A stretch of 18,686 nucleotides of DNA from Firmicutes bacterium AM31-12AC (GTDB taxonomy: Bacteria; Bacillota; Clostridia; Lachnospirales; Lachnospiraceae). Under the pieces are notes generated by a model, which was given only the letters and a program-made list of their open reading frames with translations, did not search any database and was not told the DNA's origin. Of the stretch, positions 15,155 to 18,686 are shown piece after piece. The stretch's first letter is position 1. The number at the start of each line of letters is the position of its first letter. The DNA is taken from contig QUJA01000046.1 of assembly GCA_003480425.1 (NCBI GenBank), positions 1-18,686 of the forward strand, read 5' to 3'. The translations under genes and the position numbers were made by a program.

Positions 15155-15274
15155 TATCTAACATAATATAGTAAAAAACATAGCAGAAAACTGTGCAAAT
15201 CTGTTCTTGTGCATCAATTTTGAGAATGGTAGAATAAAAAAATGCAAATATCAATGAAAGGAGAACACGATTTC

Positions 15275-15934
15275 ATGAATTGGGAATTTATTATAAAGTA
15301 CATTCCTTTATATGAAAAGGCTGCAAAATTGACAGTCAAGATAGGAGTAATCGGAATTGTCTTAGCAATTTTAATCGGATTGATATGTGCAATGATTCAA
15401 TATCACAAAATTCCTGTAGCAAGGCAGATTGTAGCAGTTTATATTGAACTTAGTAGAAATACCCCCTTGTTAGTACAGCTTTTCTTCATATATTATGGAT
15501 TTCCGAAGATTGGTCTGCAGCTCGATGCAGAAGTCTGTGGAGCAATCGGACTTGCGTTTTTAGGCGGAAGTTATATGGCAGAAACATTTCGCAGTGGACT
15601 GGAAACCATAGAACCAATCCAGCGAGAAAGTGCAGTTAGTTTGGGATTAAGCAATCGCCAGACAATGCAATATGTGATTTTACCGCAGGCAATGTCGGTC
15701 AGCGTACCGGCTTTTGTGGCAAATGTAATATTTTTGTTGAAGGAGACGAGTGTGTTCAGTGCCATCAGTTTGATGGATTTGATGTTTACAGCCAAAGATT
15801 TAATTGGTCTGTATTACAAAACAACAGAGAGTCTGTTTTTGCTCGTTGTCTTCTACCTGATCATTCTGCTTCCAGTGTCAATTCTGGGCAGTCTGTTGGA
15901 AAGGAGGCTGCGCCATGCCGGATTTGGGGCTTGA
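15275..15934 (+). CDS. Amino acid ABC importer permease 1
   Basis: This 219-residue His/Glu/Gln/Arg-type permease has several membrane spans and the cytoplasmic EAA-type loop that docks the ATPase (118-138, ESAVSLGLSNRQTMQYVILPQ). ELSRNTPLLVQLFFIYYG (58-75) is a strong family motif. The frame is open from 15242, but ATG 15275 has AAAGGAG at 15257-15263 and gives the usual N-terminus. It overlaps permease 2 by 20 bp. It works as a heterodimer with permease 2, together with the binding protein and ATPase of the same operon. Confidence 0.92.
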   Translation: MNWEFIIKYIPLYEKAAKLTVKIGVIGIVLAILIGLICAMIQYHKIPVARQIVAVYIELSRNTPLLVQLFFIYYGFPKIGLQLDAEVCGAIGLAFLGGSYMAETFRSGLETIEPIQRESAVSLGLSNRQTMQYVILPQAMSVSVPAFVANVIFLLKETSVFSAISLMDLMFTAKDLIGLYYKTTESLFLLVVFYLIILLPVSILGSLLERRLRHAGFGA

Positions 15935-16589
15935 TGTATTATTAAAAGGAAACAACATGATTCGTCTGCTGCAAGGTATGTGGGTAGCACTGCAAATCAG
16001 TCTCATTTCTATTGTAATCAGCATGCCGCTTGGAATTCTTGTTGGAGCGCTGATGACAATGAAAAATAAAATCGTATGTGTGATTTTCAGAATTTATCTG
16101 GAGATTATCCGTATTATGCCACAGCTGGTGCTTTTGTTCATCGTATATTTTGGAAGTACAAGAGCTTTTGGATGGAGTTTGTCGGGAGAAGTTGCTTCAA
16201 TTATCGTATTTGTACTGTGGGGAACCGCAGAAATGGGAGATTTGGTAAGAGGAGCGCTGATCAGTATTCCAAAGCATCAATACGAGAGTAGTGAGGCACT
16301 TGGCCTTACAAAAATCCAGACATATCGCTATATCATTATTCCGCAGACCGTCAGACGATTGGTACCGCTTGCAATCAATCTGATCACACGAATGATCAAG
16401 ACAACCAGCCTTGTGCTTATGATTGGTGTTGTGGAAATGTTGAAAGTGGCACAGCAGATAATCGAGGCAAACCGTATGACAAGTCCGAATGCAGCATTTG
16501 GAGTATTCCTTGTTGTATTCTTGCTTTACTTCATTGCATGCTGGCCAATTAGTATGCTTGCCAGATATCTGGAAAGAAAATGGGGGTGA
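15915..16589 (+). CDS. Amino acid ABC importer permease 2
   Basis: This 224-residue second permease of the importer begins in the end of permease 1. AAGGAGG (15901-15907) sits 7 bp before the [24 protein letters not shown] near the start is usual for the family and argues for this start over ATG 15957. The docking loop is [21 protein letters not shown] (124-144). Its stop lies in the ribosome binding site of the ATPase gene, so all three membrane-complex genes are tightly coupled. Confidence 0.92.
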   Translation: MPDLGLDVLLKGNNMIRLLQGMWVALQISLISIVISMPLGILVGALMTMKNKIVCVIFRIYLEIIRIMPQLVLLFIVYFGSTRAFGWSLSGEVASIIVFVLWGTAEMGDLVRGALISIPKHQYESSEALGLTKIQTYRYIIIPQTVRRLVPLAINLITRMIKTTSLVLMIGVVEMLKVAQQIIEANRMTSPNAAFGVFLVVFLLYFIACWPISMLARYLERKWG

Positions 16590-16594
16590 TGTTT

Positions 16595-17344
16595 ATGGCA
16601 GAAACATTATTGAATGTAAAAAATCTTACAAAGAAATTTGAAGGCCATACGATATTAGATGGTATGGATTTGGAAATAAAACAAGGTGAAGTAGTAGTCG
16701 TAGTTGGTCCAAGTGGATGCGGAAAGAGTACATTGCTTCGCTGTATCAATGCATTGGAGCCAATTCAGGGAGGAGAAATCCGTCTTCAAGGAGACCTGGT
16801 TGAGTATGGCAGCAAGAATCTGGCATCGCTTCGTCAGAAGATAGGAATGGTATTCCAGAGCTATGAATTATTTCCTCATTTGACAGTGATGGATAATATT
16901 ACATTGGCACCGACAAAGGTACAGAAACGTAAAAAAGAAGAAGTAAAAGAAGAGGCAATGCAGCTTCTTGAAAGAGTCGGTTTGGCAGATAAGGAAAATA
17001 GTTATCCAAGACAGTTGTCCGGTGGTCAGAAACAGCGTGTGGCAATCGTTCGTGCACTGTGTATGCATCCGGAGATTCTGTTATTCGATGAGGTAACGGC
17101 AGCACTTGACCCGGAGATGGTTCGAGAAGTATTAGATGTAATGCTCGACCTTGCAAAGCAGGGAAGAACAATGATCATCGTAACACATGAGATGCAGTTT
17201 GCAAAAGCTGTTGCAGACCGCGTGATATTCCTGGACCAGGGCAAGATTGTGGAAGAAGATGCACCAGAAGTATTCTTCGAGAATCCAAAGACAGAAAGAG
17301 CAAAACAGTTTTTAAATGTGTTTACATTTGATAGAGCCAGATAG
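16595..17344 (+). CDS. Amino acid ABC importer ATPase
   Basis: This 249-residue ATPase powers the importer. It has Walker [10 protein letters not shown] (38-46), Q-loop Q88, signature LSGGQ (141-145), Walker B ILLFDE (161-166), D-loop ALD (170-172) and switch H198 (VTHEM). DEVTAALD in place of the commoner DEPTSALD is a normal variant. The frame is open from 16580, but ATG 16595 follows GGGGGTGA and gives MAETLLNV. The last residues (RAR) and the TAG stop are encoded in the outer module of repeat R3 (GAGCCAGATAGGGACG), so the repeat may have set the present C-terminus. The core domain is complete. Confidence 0.94.
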   Translation: MAETLLNVKNLTKKFEGHTILDGMDLEIKQGEVVVVVGPSGCGKSTLLRCINALEPIQGGEIRLQGDLVEYGSKNLASLRQKIGMVFQSYELFPHLTVMDNITLAPTKVQKRKKEEVKEEAMQLLERVGLADKENSYPRQLSGGQKQRVAIVRALCMHPEILLFDEVTAALDPEMVREVLDVMLDLAKQGRTMIIVTHEMQFAKAVADRVIFLDQGKIVEEDAPEVFFENPKTERAKQFLNVFTFDRAR

Positions 17345-17437
17345 GGACGAGAGCCAGATAGCGAGCCAGATAGGGACGGGGGTTTCCGGCTTTTTTGCAA
17401 GCAAAAAAAGCCGGAAAATCCCGTCCCTATCTGGCTC
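17334..17437. repeat. GGGACGG hairpin repeat R3 between convergent genes
   Basis: The stem pairs 17363-17397 (GAGCCAGATAGGGACGGG, then GGTTTCCGGCTTTTTTG) with 17401-17437 almost perfectly around a very small loop. The outer module GAGCCAGATA occurs three times on the left (17334, 17351, 17363) but once on the right (inverted, 17428-17437). R3 contains the TAG stop of the ATPase gene and two bases of the TGA stop of the minus-strand prdX. A stem of about 35 bp between convergent genes may act as a two-way terminator, though it lacks an outer T run. Confidence 0.8.
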
Positions 17438-17978
17438 AACCAAGCCTTACCATTTTTTGCGTATGCCCAAGAGTTGGAATGATACGCTCCATAAGATCGG
17501 TTGTTTTGAATTTTAAGCTTGATGTATTTACACAAGGATGGCATCCAAAATATTCTTTTTTCAAAATATCTTCATCAATCAGAAGTTGTACTTTATGCTC
17601 TATATCATTCATCAATCCCATAACACTGACGGAGCCGGGAGTGATGTCTAAATATTGTTCCATAAATTCAGGCTTGGCAAAGGATAATCTGGAACTTCCA
17701 ATTTGTGCAGATAATTCTTTGGTTTTAAATGGTTTGTTTCCCGGTATAAGAAGTAGATAAAAATCAGTTGCCTGCCGGTTACATAAGAATAGATTTTTAC
17801 AAATCGAGGTGTTATCTCCGAGTACTTGATCGATTTCTTCACAAGCTTCCATTGTCATAGCTGCTTCATGGTCAACTCTCTGATAAGATATATTGAGGGT
17901 ATCTAAAAAATCATATACGCGTATTTCTTTTGGCAATCTGCCGGTTAAATCTGTTGGTCTTCCGTCTTGTAATTTCAT
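17436..17978 (-). CDS. prdX: Prolyl-tRNA editing deacylase (YbaK/ProX domain, PrdX/ProXp-ala type)
   Basis: This 180-residue cytosolic enzyme of the YbaK/ProXp-ala family hydrolyses mischarged aminoacyl-tRNA, in the PrdX group Ala-tRNA(Pro). The catalytic-lysine motif is KNLFLCN (K61) and the substrate-pocket motif GCHPCVN (145-151); ITPGSVSVMGL (112-122) is also typical. It is a free-standing single domain, so it edits in trans rather than as an insert of prolyl-tRNA synthetase. GGAGAA lies about 8 bp before the ATG on the minus strand. It converges on the importer operon. The final codons run into repeat R3, which supplies part of the TGA stop. Confidence 0.9.
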   Translation of the reverse strand: MKLQDGRPTDLTGRLPKEIRVYDFLDTLNISYQRVDHEAAMTMEACEEIDQVLGDNTSICKNLFLCNRQATDFYLLLIPGNKPFKTKELSAQIGSSRLSFAKPEFMEQYLDITPGSVSVMGLMNDIEHKVQLLIDEDILKKEYFGCHPCVNTSSLKFKTTDLMERIIPTLGHTQKMVRLG

Positions 17979-18025
17979 GTCTGTTTCTCCAAATTAAGAA
18001 TTAAAATAATGTGTAATATAGGAAT

Positions 18026-18054
18026 ATATTAGAACGAGGGTGGAAGAAAATCAA
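18026..18054 (-). promoter_or_regulatory. Possible prdX promoter
   Basis: On the minus strand, TTGATT (18049-18054) and TAATAT (18026-18031) are 17 bp apart, each 4 of 6 to consensus, about 50 bp before the start codon. The -35 box is 7 bp from the edge of element copy B. Confidence 0.35.
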
Positions 18055-18061
18055 GGTGGAG

Positions 18062-18686
18062 TTGCTATTTAGTTCATTAAGTTGGATAAGCGTCCCTGAG
18101 AAAATATTGGATATGAATTAAAAAGCAGAGCTTTGCTAGACAGGCGCTGGCACCTCATGTATCTACACATCTCGCTTATTCCGTGTTATAGATGTCTTTG
18201 TGGCAACTGATGTATCTGCAAGACCTTAATATTTTCTGTTGCAGATGCTCTTTTCTTGACTAATGTATCTGCAACTTGCTTTTCTTCGAACTTGCAGATA
18301 CTTTTCAGCCTGCCTGTCATGTTAAATTACATCTGCATCTTGCCTTTTCTTGGATTTAAAGATACTCCCTTTGCAAATTTTGCATCTACATCCCACATTT
18401 TCGATAACGTGAAGATGCTCCCCAGTAAAATTACGCATCTACAACCTACTCTTTCTATGCCTTGTGGATACTCTCCAGTAAAAATGTGCATCCTCGACTT
18501 GCGCTTTCCATGACTTGCAGATACTCCCCATCAAAATTTTGCATCTTCAATCCCCTAGAATCCACTATCGCAGATATCCTTTGCGTTCTATTTACTTCAC
18601 AACTTGAGCCAATACATTACTTACAAAAAAATTGATATAAGAAATTCGAGCGAATATGGAGTGAGCGTTGGAGACACTTAGAGCGT
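18062..18686 (-). mobile_element. Repeat element copy B (inverted relative to copy A, cut by window end)
   Basis: It begins with TTGCTATTTAGTTCAT, matching the terminal repeat of copy A. It carries a ~53 bp dyad array (18159-18545) and, from about 18605, the reverse complement of the copy A palindrome arm. Read on the minus strand the order is the same as in copy A. No gene is credible in it; the frame at 18256-18513 merely follows the array. The rest of the element lies beyond the window. Confidence 0.65.
18159..18545 (-). repeat. Array of ~53 bp dyad units (copy B)
   Basis: Right-hand arms on the plus strand start at 18159, 18212, 18265, 18329, 18382, 18435, 18488 and 18541, so steps are 53, 53, 64, 53, 53, 53 and 53. 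Six units have left arms exactly 21 bp before them (18191, 18244, 18361, 18414, 18467, 18520). The long unit is the counterpart of the long unit in copy A and holds the same GACAGGCAGGCTGAAAAG insert, read on the minus strand. The outermost unit near 18159 has a decayed left arm. Confidence 0.8.

Overview
The window looks like a chromosomal segment of a low-GC, gut-type Firmicute, most likely a Lachnospiraceae member (Dorea, Coprococcus or Ruminococcus relatives). This rests on A/T-rich codon use, strong AGGAGG-type ribosome binding sites, a pyrF-pyrK-pyrD order, a BirA/BioY biotin-uptake locus and a Clostridia-type PrdX deacylase. It is a family-level guess from reading proteins; no search was run.

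Layout, left to right. (1) 1-62: the end of a GGGACGG hairpin repeat. (2) 65-2308: tex with a promoter. (3) 2345-3540: a BirA-type operator overlapping a strong promoter, then bioY and an overlapping DUF1284 gene, closed by a terminator. (4) 3552-7902: a three-gene unit with a HyuA-type hydantoinase, an HSL-family alpha/beta hydrolase and a condensation-like/DUF6320 membrane protein, closed by a terminator. (5) 7909-10603: pyrF-pyrK-pyrD, ending at a nested GGGACGG hairpin repeat (10604-10759). (6) 10770-13223: a Cys/Met-metabolism PLP enzyme and a MalY/PatB C-S lyase. (7) 13236-14182: a non-coding repeat element (copy A) with terminal inverted repeats, a roughly 245 bp imperfect palindrome and an array of eight ~53 bp units. 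(8) 14218-17344: a complete ABC importer operon whose binding protein resembles the cysteine-binding CjaA. (9) 17334-17437: a third GGGACGG hairpin. (10) 17436-17978: a prolyl-tRNA editing deacylase on the minus strand. (11) 18062-window end: copy B of the element in opposite orientation, cut by the window edge.

Function. The PLP enzyme pair and the CjaA-like importer make a sulfur amino acid locus: cysteine or cystine uptake plus transsulfuration or desulfuration. Copy A now separates the two halves. The bioY locus is biotin salvage under likely BirA control. The pyr genes make UMP. The hydantoinase/esterase/acyltransferase unit has no assigned pathway.

The least explained content is the repeats. 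The ~53 bp arrays carry a GATRC-N16-GYATC dyad in each unit. The arm spacing is 21 bp and the usual unit period 53 bp, both near whole helical turns, as expected of a phased protein-binding array. Copies A and B are inverted and bracket the importer and prdX, so that segment could be invertible. The GGGACGG hairpins form a second, independent, REP-like family. One copy sits inside another, and copies lie exactly at stop codons of neighbouring genes.
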